Positions 15,475-21,236 of a stretch of 25,783 nucleotides of DNA are shown in pieces. The notes beneath the pieces are model-generated. The model worked only from the letters and a program-made list of their open reading frames with translations, did no database searches and was not told where the DNA came from. The stretch lies in contig JAUWYR010000034.1 of assembly GCA_030615745.1 (NCBI GenBank), positions 1 to 25,783 on the forward strand. The letters are read 5' to 3'. The stretch is from Candidatus Zixiibacteriota bacterium. Lineage in GTDB: Bacteria > Zixibacteria > MSB-5A5 > SM23-73-2. Made by a program: the position numbers and the translations under genes. Positions within the stretch are counted from its first letter, which is position 1. Every line of letters starts with the position of its first letter.

Positions 15475-16743
15475 ATGAAGAAACTAATAGCAAGCCTTCT
15501 AATTATAGCTATACTGGTAATTTGGTTCATCTTCAATCCATTTAAAAAACCGGAAAATTTAAATAGAGGTCCCACAAAAAGATCAACCTCCATCGCCAAG
15601 CGAGGCAACCTTATAATAGCCATAAATTCAACCGGAGTTATAGAACCAACCCTGACAGTAGAGCTGAAATCAAAAGCTTCTGGCGAAATCAAAGAACTGC
15701 CCATCGAGGAAGGTGATATAGTAAAGAAAGGTCAGCTCATAGCCCGCCTTGACGCAACAACTGCAAAAAACGATTTTGACCAGGCTCAAGCTGACCTTGA
15801 AGTGGCAAGAGTTGCACTTTCACAGGCTACCAAACAAGCCCAACGGCAGAAACAATTGTATGAACAGGGATTGATATCAGAGCTCGATTATGAAAATTCA
15901 GTACTGGCTAAAGAGCAGGCAAACTCAAACCTGGTTCGGGCAGAAACAGCCATGGAATATGCTAAGGAGCGTCTTTCAGATACCATTATCAAATCACCCA
16001 TCGATGGTATCATCCTGAAAAAGTTTGTGGAGAAAGGCCAGATTATCGCCTCGGGCATATCGGCTGTCTCAGGTGGAACAACGATTGTAACGGTGGCAGA
16101 TATGTCACGAGCCTATGTCAGAACCTCTGTAGATGAGGTTGATATTGGACAGATCACACCCAATCAGAAAGCTACAGTTATCGCTGAGAGCTATCCGGAT
16201 CGTGAATTCTATGGTGAGGTATTGCAAATTCACCCGCTGGCAAAAGTGGAGCAAAATGTAACTACATTTGATGTAACCATCGGGGTGGACAATTCCGAGG
16301 GATTGCTTATGGCAGGTATGAACGCCAGTGTTGAGATCATAGCAGGCTTCAGAGAAAACGTTTTATTGGTTCCCCGGGAGGCTTTAACTGATGCAAGAAC
16401 CATAGTCAAGATGCTTGGTGTTAGTCCTGTAGGTGCCGGTCAATACGCTAATATAAAAAAGCCAGACAGGAGAGGCAAAGAAGGTGGACATCCTGGTATG
16501 AAAGTTAATAAATCAACTAATCCTAAAAGGATGGTTATCGTTATTGTAAATGGCCAGGAGGAACCGCGAGAGGTAGAGATAGGGCTGTCCAATTTTGAGA
16601 AAGCGGAAATCTTATCCGGCTTGGTTGAGGGGGATACAGTCCTCACAACAGTAACCTCCAAGGCACTGCAGGATCGCGAGGCGTTTTTAGAGAGAATCAA
16701 AGGGTGGAGCCGTCTTCCAGGGATGGGTGGTAAGAAAAAATGA
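15475..16743 (+). CDS. macA: Efflux RND/ABC periplasmic adaptor subunit (MacA/HlyD family)
   Basis: This 422-residue membrane fusion protein would link an inner-membrane ABC transporter to an outer-membrane channel. It has an N-terminal membrane anchor (residues 4-21), a barrel-sandwich (lipoyl-like) half at about 45-85 (TVELKSKASGEIKELPIEEGDIVKKG...), a helical hairpin with strong coiled-coil character (85-150), the second lipoyl half (IKSPIDGIILKKFVEKGQ), then the beta-barrel and membrane-proximal domains. The ATG is preceded by AAAGGAGCAAGA. Its last codons overlap the permease start (ATGA), so the two form an operon. The gene symbol is by similarity only; HlyD-type adaptors of other exporters look alike. 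Confidence 0.87.
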   Translation: MKKLIASLLIIAILVIWFIFNPFKKPENLNRGPTKRSTSIAKRGNLIIAINSTGVIEPTLTVELKSKASGEIKELPIEEGDIVKKGQLIARLDATTAKNDFDQAQADLEVARVALSQATKQAQRQKQLYEQGLISELDYENSVLAKEQANSNLVRAETAMEYAKERLSDTIIKSPIDGIILKKFVEKGQIIASGISAVSGGTTIVTVADMSRAYVRTSVDEVDIGQITPNQKATVIAESYPDREFYGEVLQIHPLAKVEQNVTTFDVTIGVDNSEGLLMAGMNASVEIIAGFRENVLLVPREALTDARTIVKMLGVSPVGAGQYANIKKPDRRGKEGGHPGMKVNKSTNPKRMVIVIVNGQEEPREVEIGLSNFEKAEILSGLVEGDTVLTTVTSKALQDREAFLERIKGWSRLPGMGGKKK

Positions 16744-17957
16744 TCTTCAGTGAGCTTCTTCAGCTTAGTATTAGTTCTTTGCTGGTTAACAAGGTCCGTT
16801 CTTTTCTGACCATGCTGGGGATAATAATCGGCGTAGCCGCAGTTATTACCATGATATCCCTTGGTCAGGGAGCCAAAAAAACGGTATCTGACAGGCTGGA
16901 GGCATTAGGAACCAATCTTATATACATCCGGTCAGGAGCTCCTCATACAAGACGGGTTAGGGGGGCAGCAGGAACTCTGCAGCGATTGGATGAAAAAGAC
17001 TTAAAGAGACTTAAAGCCGAATGTACAACCGTGGATCATATCGTGCCGGAGATTCAAGGGTCCCAGCAGGTGATTTACGGTAATTTAAACTGGAACACCA
17101 CAATAATCGGCACCAGTCCGGAATACTTCGAGCTGAGAAATTTCAAAATTGCCCAAGGTGAAAAATTTACCCACCGCGATGCAAATGCACTTAGCCGAGT
17201 TGTGGTTATCGGGCCCAAGGTGGCTGAGAATATTTTTGAAAATGTTAATCCGGTGGGCAAATTCATAAGAATTGGACGAATGAGATTTAGAGTTATCGGT
17301 GTGACTCAATCCAAGGGGATATCCGGAGGCTGGCTCGATTATGATGACATTGCACTGGTTCCTTATACAACCGCCCAAAAACGAATCTTTGGCATAGACC
17401 ATTTAAACCGCCTTATCGCCCGTTTAAAAGATGAGACCATGGTTCAAGCCACCTATTTGGAAATCGAAAAAATTCTCAGGAGATCTCACCGTCTCCGGCC
17501 TGACCAAGACAATGATTTCTTTATCCAATCACAGTCAGATTTCACTGCAGCCAGAGAGGAGACCGCCCAGACTCTTACCTATCTTTTAGCAGGAGTGGCG
17601 TTGGTATCGTTGATAGTAGGCGGTATAGGGATAATGAACATAATGCTGGTCTCGGTAACGGAACGAACACGGGAAATCGGCGTTCGTATGGCAGTGGGAG
17701 CTAGACGCTTAGATATTTTGACTCAATTTGTAATGGAAGCTGTCAGCCTGTCCTTGTTGGGTGGGATTATGGGTATATTTGTGGGCGTAGGCGGGTCCTA
17801 CGCATTGACAGAGTTTTTCGGCTGGAGCACTTTAATTGCGCCTGAGGCGGTAGCCTTGTCGTTTTTATTCGCTTTTGCAGTTGGTATCTTTTTCGGCATC
17901 TACCCCGCGCGCAAAGCCTCGCTTTTGGATCCGATTGAGGCGTTGAGGTATGAGTAA
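16740..17957 (+). CDS. ABC transporter permease, MacB/FtsX type, without ATPase domain
   Basis: This 405-residue permease has the MacB topology: one N-terminal membrane helix (about 20-42: FLTMLGIIIGVAAVITMISLG), a large periplasmic MacB_PCD domain (about 50-260) and three C-terminal helices in an FtsX domain, with the family block ERTREIGVRMAVGARRLDILTQFV and the ending PARKASLLDPIEALRYE. Unlike Escherichia coli MacB, it lacks the fused N-terminal ATPase, and no separate ATP-binding gene lies beside it, though three-gene adaptor-ATPase-permease loci are the usual pattern. Its stop is TAA at 17955-17957. The last 117 bases and the downstream flank recur at 20619. It may export lipoproteins, peptides or drugs; the substrate is unknown. 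Confidence 0.88.
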   Translation: MIFSELLQLSISSLLVNKVRSFLTMLGIIIGVAAVITMISLGQGAKKTVSDRLEALGTNLIYIRSGAPHTRRVRGAAGTLQRLDEKDLKRLKAECTTVDHIVPEIQGSQQVIYGNLNWNTTIIGTSPEYFELRNFKIAQGEKFTHRDANALSRVVVIGPKVAENIFENVNPVGKFIRIGRMRFRVIGVTQSKGISGGWLDYDDIALVPYTTAQKRIFGIDHLNRLIARLKDETMVQATYLEIEKILRRSHRLRPDQDNDFFIQSQSDFTAAREETAQTLTYLLAGVALVSLIVGGIGIMNIMLVSVTERTREIGVRMAVGARRLDILTQFVMEAVSLSLLGGIMGIFVGVGGSYALTEFFGWSTLIAPEAVALSFLFAFAVGIFFGIYPARKASLLDPIEALRYE

Positions 17958-18042
17958 AACCGTGAGAGATTTTGAGATGTGGAGGTGGAGCTGTCAACTG
18001 GAGTCTGGTGAGAAGACACACTTAAGTGCGACTCTGGGTCTA
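17841..18042 (+). repeat. macB 3'-end repeat, copy 1
   Basis: From 17841 to about 17988 this matches 20619-20766 with only about four differences, covering the last 39 codons of the permease, its stop and about 30 bases beyond. Weaker similarity (about 60 percent by eye) continues to 18042/20820. The two copies are direct repeats flanking the integron-like segment. Confidence 0.85.
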
Positions 18043-18249
18043 CTTTGCAACCAACACCAAACGATTCTTGACCTTGGAAATTTTCAATAAACGCACCACT
18101 TTTGAGCCACAGTCGTTAATCATAAAACAATCCCGCTTAATATCAACTTTGCGATAAAGATACTTTGATACATTGGCAGTAGGAAATACTAATGTGTTTC
18201 CTTCACTTGCTTTAGAGATTCCAATACCAGAAGGATGAACAAAGAATTT
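18040..18249 (-). pseudogene. Unrecognised minus-strand frame without a start codon
   Basis: On the minus strand an open frame of about 70 codons runs from a TGA (18250-18252) to TAG (18040-18042). It contains no ATG near its 5' end, and the frame KFFVHPSGIGISKASEG may follow a lost start (a one-base change near 18250 would supply one). The composition is protein-like (GNTLVFPTANVSKYLYRK; SKVVRLLKISKVKNRLVLVA). It sits just after the decayed attC-like site in cassette orientation, so it may be a truncated third-cassette gene. No family recognised. Confidence 0.35.
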
Positions 18250-18268
18250 TCAAAATAGCTATGAAACC

Positions 18269-18305
18269 GAACGCGTTTTCGTTCCATTGCATGCCATTGT
18301 TAGGC
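18269..18305 (-). repeat. Decayed attC-like site
   Basis: On the minus strand this begins GCCTAAC (the RYYYAAC core of an attC R'' box), then AATGGCATGCAATGG and a small hairpin GAACG-AAAACG-CGTTC. That resembles the left half of a short integron attC. The expected right-hand GTTRRRY box is absent or degraded in the bases that follow (18240-18268). It lies in the same orientation as the complete attC at 19077-19209. Confidence 0.35.
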
Positions 18306-18503
18306 CATCTCTTTACTTCATCACCACACTGTTTTCCTGAATAGTTGATTTCGTTTTTGAATTCAAGATGATATGTAAATATTTTTTATATTACAATTAA
18401 AGTCATTTTAGTTTATAACAGAAGCTGTAAATCACAGACAAACATAATGCTGATTATCGGCAGTGATATGGTGTCATGCCGTTTTTTTCTACTAACATGG
18501 TAG
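18306..18503. other. Non-coding segment upstream of the recombinase fragment
   Basis: About 200 AT-rich bases without a frame that continues the recombinase toward its missing N-terminus. I see no recognisable remnant here, so the truncation point is close to 18504. Confidence 0.35.
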
Positions 18504-18947
18504 TTGCTAAATCTGGAGTGGGTTGACATAGATTTTAAAAGAGGAAAGATCAAGATCAGGAGAAAGGAGTTCTGGATACCTAAGACCGGAGAGAGAGAAA
18601 TTCCGATAAACAGAGGAATGTTTGACCTGCTTCAAAAACTGAAAAAACAGAACGTGATGAACAGCAATTTTGTTTTTCATGGTATAGACGGGAAAAAATT
18701 GAAAATAAAGCTCAGGGAGGAACTAATCAGGATCACAAGGAAATGCGGTTTCCCTGACGTGACGAAAATACATTCGTTGAGGCACACATTTGCTAGCCAT
18801 TTGATTATGAAAGGAGTTGACCTGCCAACGGTGCAGAAGTTGATGGGACACTCTGACATTCAAACCACTATGATGTACTCTCATCTTGCCCCTGATCACC
18901 TGGTTGACGCTGTGGACAAGTTGGATTTTGAAAACCAGAAAAAATAG
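18504..18947 (+). pseudogene. 5'-truncated tyrosine recombinase (phage integrase family)
   Basis: This frame holds the C-terminal catalytic domain of a XerC/D-like tyrosine recombinase of 147 residues. Visible catalytic residues are the beta-hairpin lysine (PKTGE, Lys27), HSLRHTFASHL (His90, Arg93), GHSDIQTT (His116) and the nucleophile in MMYSHL (Tyr125). The N-terminal core-binding domain and the first catalytic arginine, normally just before LLNLEW, are missing: a TAG precedes the TTG at 18504. It therefore cannot recombine DNA alone. It may be what is left of the enzyme that inserted the island at tRNA-Ser. Its strand is opposite to the integron remnant, so it is probably of separate origin. 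Confidence 0.8.
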
Positions 18948-19076
18948 GTGTGACTACCAACCTCCTGAAACTCAGTTTATCATAAAATTGTGATAGTTAA
19001 GACTTAATCTGACATTTCGAAAGGTAGTCTTAGCTAAGCTCTATGACTGCAAGAACGCCCTGTTGGTAGCCGATCT

Positions 19077-19209
19077 GCCCAACGATTGAATTGAGCGGAC
19101 GCAAACATTAAGAGAGAAAGACTTTAGAAACCCTCAGACTTACAACAAAGCCACCAACAGTCCAAATTTGACCGCACTGTTTGCGTTCCGCCCGAATGAG
19201 TGGTTAGGC
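19077..19209 (-). repeat. Integron attC recombination site
   Basis: Read on the minus strand, the site opens with GCCTAAC (19209-19203) and closes with GTTGGGC (19083-19077), matching the R'' RYYYAAC and R' GTTRRRY boxes. Inside, imperfectly inverted arms run CACTCATTCGGGCGGAACGC... and ...GCGTCCGCTCAATTCAATC; they pair over about 30 bases with unpaired or mismatched positions, around a non-symmetric centre of about 70 bases. Low sequence conservation with conserved ends and imperfect long arms is the attC hallmark, and the length of 133 bp is in the normal range. It follows the 185-residue gene on the same strand, as in a gene cassette. Confidence 0.75.
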
Positions 19210-19983
19210 AAACTCAGGCAGTTTATAATTTTATGGACGTCCCCATCCTCCGTCCCTTTTATATCTTTCCTGAAATCTTTCCGACAACCCTTCAACAATT
19301 TCAAATTAAGTGACCAAAAATGAGCTTACGTCTTACTCACTTTGGACGTCTCTTTCTGTAATAATCTAGAGATTCGCGCAAATAGCGTTCCAAATTGGGA
19401 ATATAAGCTTCTACAATTTTCAGTGAGGGTGCCTCAAATGTGGCTGTAAATTCACGTGACTCAGGGTCACTCCAAAACCCGAGACTTCCTTCACCACCAG
19501 TAGGTAGGTGACCAGGTCCCTCGATTTGTGTGGTGATTCTGAAATGTACGACTCGATCTCGCCACCAAAACAAAGCCCAGGCGGGTATCGATAGTTCATA
19601 CCACTTATGCTCCGTATGCCAACTAGTATCTGTGGGATCTGGATAAAATCCGACTTCGTCCGTAATCACGTTTGCCCAGCTGGAGCCAATAAGCCTATCG
19701 ATCAAGACTCGGTAGCGAGCACTTGCACCATATGGTTTTTTGTACGTGAACTCCATTGGCAGTCTGAGAATGTTTTGAATACCGCCTTTAAATGTTTTCT
19801 CGTTATCATTGTGCCACTGCGTTTCCCAACTCCAGAACTCACTTACAAGGGTTGCTATGGGGTGATCTCCCCAATTATGTATTACAGCAGTCATTACAAA
19901 CCTCCTTTCTTTGTGTTTTTAACATCTCTAAAATGGAAAGCAGGACAAACGTCGAACCACACCGACTCCTACTTTCCGTCTAA
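19083..19983 (-). mobile_element. Integron gene cassette
   Basis: The 901-bp unit runs from a presumed G/TTAGAC crossover (minus strand, 19984/19983) to the G/TTGGGC crossover in the attC at 19083. It contains a single gene (19337-19894) in the usual orientation with a short leader, strong ribosome-binding site and a 3' attC. This is the standard anatomy of a mobile gene cassette. Confidence 0.65.
19337..19894 (-). CDS. Unknown cassette-encoded protein, Trp/Arg-rich, 185 residues
   Basis: The frame is complete and starts at ATG 19894 behind an excellent ribosome-binding site (AAAGGAGG, 7 bases before the ATG). The product is soluble, with no signal peptide or membrane helix, and unusually rich in tryptophan (NWGDHP, FWSWETQWHND, SSWANV, SWHTEHKWYELSIPAWALFWWRD). 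Alternating hydrophobic strands (RVVHFRITTQIEG; REFTATFEAPSLKIVEAYI) suggest a beta-sandwich, and the C-terminus is basic and helical (LERYLRESLDYYRKRRPK). I do not recognise the family. Its position before an attC and after a presumed attI makes it the cassette gene; most such genes are of unknown function. Its base composition looks less AT-rich than the flanking genes. Confidence 0.75.
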   Translation of the reverse strand: MTAVIHNWGDHPIATLVSEFWSWETQWHNDNEKTFKGGIQNILRLPMEFTYKKPYGASARYRVLIDRLIGSSWANVITDEVGFYPDPTDTSWHTEHKWYELSIPAWALFWWRDRVVHFRITTQIEGPGHLPTGGEGSLGFWSDPESREFTATFEAPSLKIVEAYIPNLERYLRESLDYYRKRRPK

Positions 19984-19989
19984 CAATGG

Positions 19990-20006
19990 TTATACAGTCT
20001 GTATAA
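19990..20006. promoter_or_regulatory. 17-bp palindrome, copy 1 (TTATACAGTCTGTATAA)
   Basis: A perfect 8-bp inverted repeat around a single T. The same palindrome with central A occurs 135 bp away at 20125-20141; each is the exact reverse complement of the other, and both are preceded by GG. This one sits about 95 bp upstream of the cassette gene start and next to the presumed attI core. A dimeric DNA-binding protein is the obvious reader; it is not the Escherichia coli LexA box, whose half-sites point the other way. Confidence 0.6.
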
Positions 20007-20124
20007 TACGGGAAACACAGGCTGTTTCTTTCAGTATAAGAAGTTCTCGTATCTTCTTGTTTATGTGCGAAACGCTTTTCATCTCAACGACTTACCTCCA
20101 CATGTTGCATCAGGCAACTCGGGG

Positions 20125-20141
20125 TTATACAGACTGTATAA
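20125..20141. promoter_or_regulatory. 17-bp palindrome, copy 2 (TTATACAGACTGTATAA)
   Basis: The second copy of the palindrome begins 6 bp beyond the stop codon of the IntI remnant. Two such sites 135 bp apart could be paired operators controlling the cassette promoter, or integrase-accessory sites. Confidence 0.6.
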
Positions 20142-20147
20142 ACCGGT

Positions 20148-20365
20148 TCAGAGTTCATCGACCGGGCTTCTCACGCCGTGGCCTCCCTTGTTTAGCACAT
20201 GGGTGTAGACCATTGTCGTCTTTACGTCCTCGCGAGCCCAAAGTACTTGACGGTGCCAACATGATTAGCAGCCTCATAGTAAAAGAGTGTGCTCGACCTT
20301 TGCTTCTCATCGAGTATTTCTGAGACATGTCCCTTTCTCGCTGCACTCCTAATCGCATGCATCAT
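20148..20365 (-). pseudogene. intI: Integron integrase (IntI) C-terminal remnant
   Basis: On the minus strand the final 27 codons before TGA (20148-20150) read [14 protein letters not shown] then [13 protein letters not shown]. This is the characteristic C-terminal tail of integron integrases, with the nucleophilic tyrosine in VYTHV and the GGxGVRSP ending that XerC/D and phage enzymes lack. Upstream the match decays: [23 protein letters not shown] and similar blocks align with the IntI segment before GHEDV, but the HxxR motif is lost and at least one frameshift occurs near 20235. The remainder (about 240 residues) is gone. It points the same way as the cassette, the arrangement described for Treponema denticola and Rhodopirellula rather than the usual divergent one. 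Confidence 0.7.
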
Positions 20366-20499
20366 TTACTCGCCAACCCAAAACATCCCTGGACATATTA
20401 ATTATAACCCGATTTCTCTCGAAATCAATTCTGTTTATATAACATATTATAATCATTTATGCAATCTTGTCAAGCACTTTTTTAAATTATTTTCCCGAT

Positions 20500-20618
20500 T
20501 GCCAATGTTCGATTTGGATAATTGGCTTTCGAAGTACAACCAGCAAAGGATCCATGACGGGAAGCATTGCTTTGGGAAGACGCCAATGCATACCTTTTTC
20601 GGATTCAATACCTTTCTG
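20500..20618 (+). pseudogene. IS481-type transposase C-terminal remnant, fused in frame to macB repeat
   Basis: The frame around 20508-20600 reads FDLDNWLSKYNQQRIHDGKH then CFGKTPMHTFF, matching the end of IS481-like rve transposases (a DLDxWLxxYNxxRxHQGxxCxGxTPMxTF pattern). Everything upstream, including the catalytic DDE residues, is missing. At 20619 the frame passes without a stop into the permease C-terminal sequence, ending at 20735. The hybrid frame could start upstream but has no convincing ribosome-binding site; I treat it as a recombination scar. Confidence 0.65.
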
Positions 20619-20820
20619 CCTGAGGCGGTAGCCTTGTCGTTTTTATTCGCTTTTTCAGTTGGTATCTTTTTCGGCATCTACCCCGCGCGCAAAGCTTCGC
20701 TTTTGGATCCGATTGAGGCGTTGCGGTATGAGTAAAACTGTGAGAGATTTTGAGATGTGGAGGTGGAGAGGCCAACTGGAACTCGGTCACAAGAAAAGTT
20801 TGAATGCAATTTTGTGTCCA
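20619..20820 (+). repeat. macB 3'-end repeat, copy 2
   Basis: This carries the last 39 codons of a MacB-type permease (PEAVALSFLFAFSVGIFF..., stop at 20733-20735) and downstream bases homologous to 17841-18042. Within the coding part two changes are synonymous and one changes Ala to Ser. Beyond about 20766 the copies differ much more, which fits a second permease paralogue rather than a very recent exact duplication. Confidence 0.85.
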
Positions 20821-20951
20821 CTCAAAGTAAAAATAGGTAAAAACATATCAAAACAAATAAAAACAAATCAAAAATGAAAATTCTTAAGAATCAAAGACTT
20901 ATTTCGTAATTTAATGATAGAGAGCAACTTACGAAAACACCCATATTAGAC

Positions 20952-20971
20952 TCCCAGTCTCTCCGCTTTTT
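20952..20971 (+). repeat. attR-like direct repeat (copy of the tRNA-Ser 3' end)
   Basis: An exact 20-base copy of 14854-14873, with the tRNA-Ser 3' acceptor sequence CAGTCTCTCCG and T-tract, but no tRNA upstream of it. The preceding bases do not match the tRNA, so the duplication ends at the T-arm. This marks the right end of the island. Confidence 0.75.
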
Positions 20972-21199
20972 CCCTTCCTTTTTGAACCCAGACTTCTAAA
21001 AAGAGCAAAAGAGTGTAAACTATAAACTAAGACTTTAACTTACTTCAGTCTCAATCTCAGCTCTTAAGACTTAATCAATAAGGGATTACACTACAGACTT
21101 GAGACTTGGGATTTGAGACTTGAGGAATAAACACTTGTTCCCTCAAATCTCTTTCTCAGTTCTCAAGTCTCTTTTTTGTTTCTCAATAGTAAATTTTTG
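20972..21199. other. Non-coding gap with GAGACTTGAG repeats
   Basis: No gene is visible. Several near-copies of GACTTGAGACTT occur around 21096-21125. The arm GAGACTTGAG near 21114 has its complement CTCAAGTCTC near 21163, followed by TTTTTT, so a long-loop terminator on the plus strand is possible. Confidence 0.4.
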
Positions 21200-21230
21200 T
21201 TGACAAAAAAAGAAATTAAGCTTTTATTTT
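21200..21230 (+). promoter_or_regulatory. Weak promoter candidate for the sigma-54 activator gene
   Basis: TTGACA at 21200-21205 is followed by TATTTT at 21225-21230 with a 19-bp spacer, longer than ideal. The start codon is only 6 bp further on, so transcription from it would give an almost leaderless message, consistent with the lack of a Shine-Dalgarno sequence. Confidence 0.3.
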
Positions 21231-21236
21231 TTTAAG

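Larger units (their letters stand above)
19978..20147 (-). promoter_or_regulatory. Presumed attI / leader region of the fossil integron
   Basis: This segment lies between the end of the decayed IntI frame and the first cassette, where attI belongs. Its cassette-side end on the minus strand is GTTAGAC (19984-19978), a GTTRRRY core box. It contains two copies of a 17-bp palindrome. No gene is visible. attI sites share little sequence between integrons, so the call rests on position and the core box. Confidence 0.45.
14854..20971. mobile_element. Integrated island bounded by tRNA-Ser att repeats
   Basis: A 6.1-kb segment lies between two perfect 20-bp copies of the tRNA-Ser 3' end. It holds recombination remnants (truncated tyrosine recombinase, decayed integron integrase, attC site, transposase tail, an isolated IS-type end), a two-gene efflux-type locus and a 185-residue cassette gene. 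The gene content is unlike the housekeeping genes on either side. Its own integrase is damaged, so it looks like a fixed remnant rather than an active element. Whether macA/macB arrived with it is not proved. Confidence 0.6.

Noticed and set aside
18504-18947. Recombinase fragment as the integron integrase itself
   Set aside because: It lacks the IntI-specific GGxGVRSP ending, lies on the opposite strand to the cassette, and a separate IntI-type tail exists at 20148.
19990-20141. LexA (SOS) boxes
   Set aside because: The half-sites have the inverse order to the Escherichia coli box (ACAG-CTGT without the 8-base spacer), and no lexA or SOS gene is present. They are kept only as unassigned palindromes.
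19607-20323. 238-residue plus-strand frame opposite the cassette gene
   Set aside because: It overlaps the cassette gene, the leader palindromes and the IntI remnant on the opposite strand, has no ribosome-binding site and no protein-like domain pattern.
20155-20358. 67-residue minus-strand frame with several Arg/Lys runs
   Set aside because: It is an out-of-frame reading of the decayed integron integrase; the IntI tail lies in another frame over the same bases.
21090-21180. CRISPR-like repeats of GACTTGAG
   Set aside because: Units are short, irregular in spacing and imperfect, without unique spacers of constant length or cas genes. They are low-complexity repeats.
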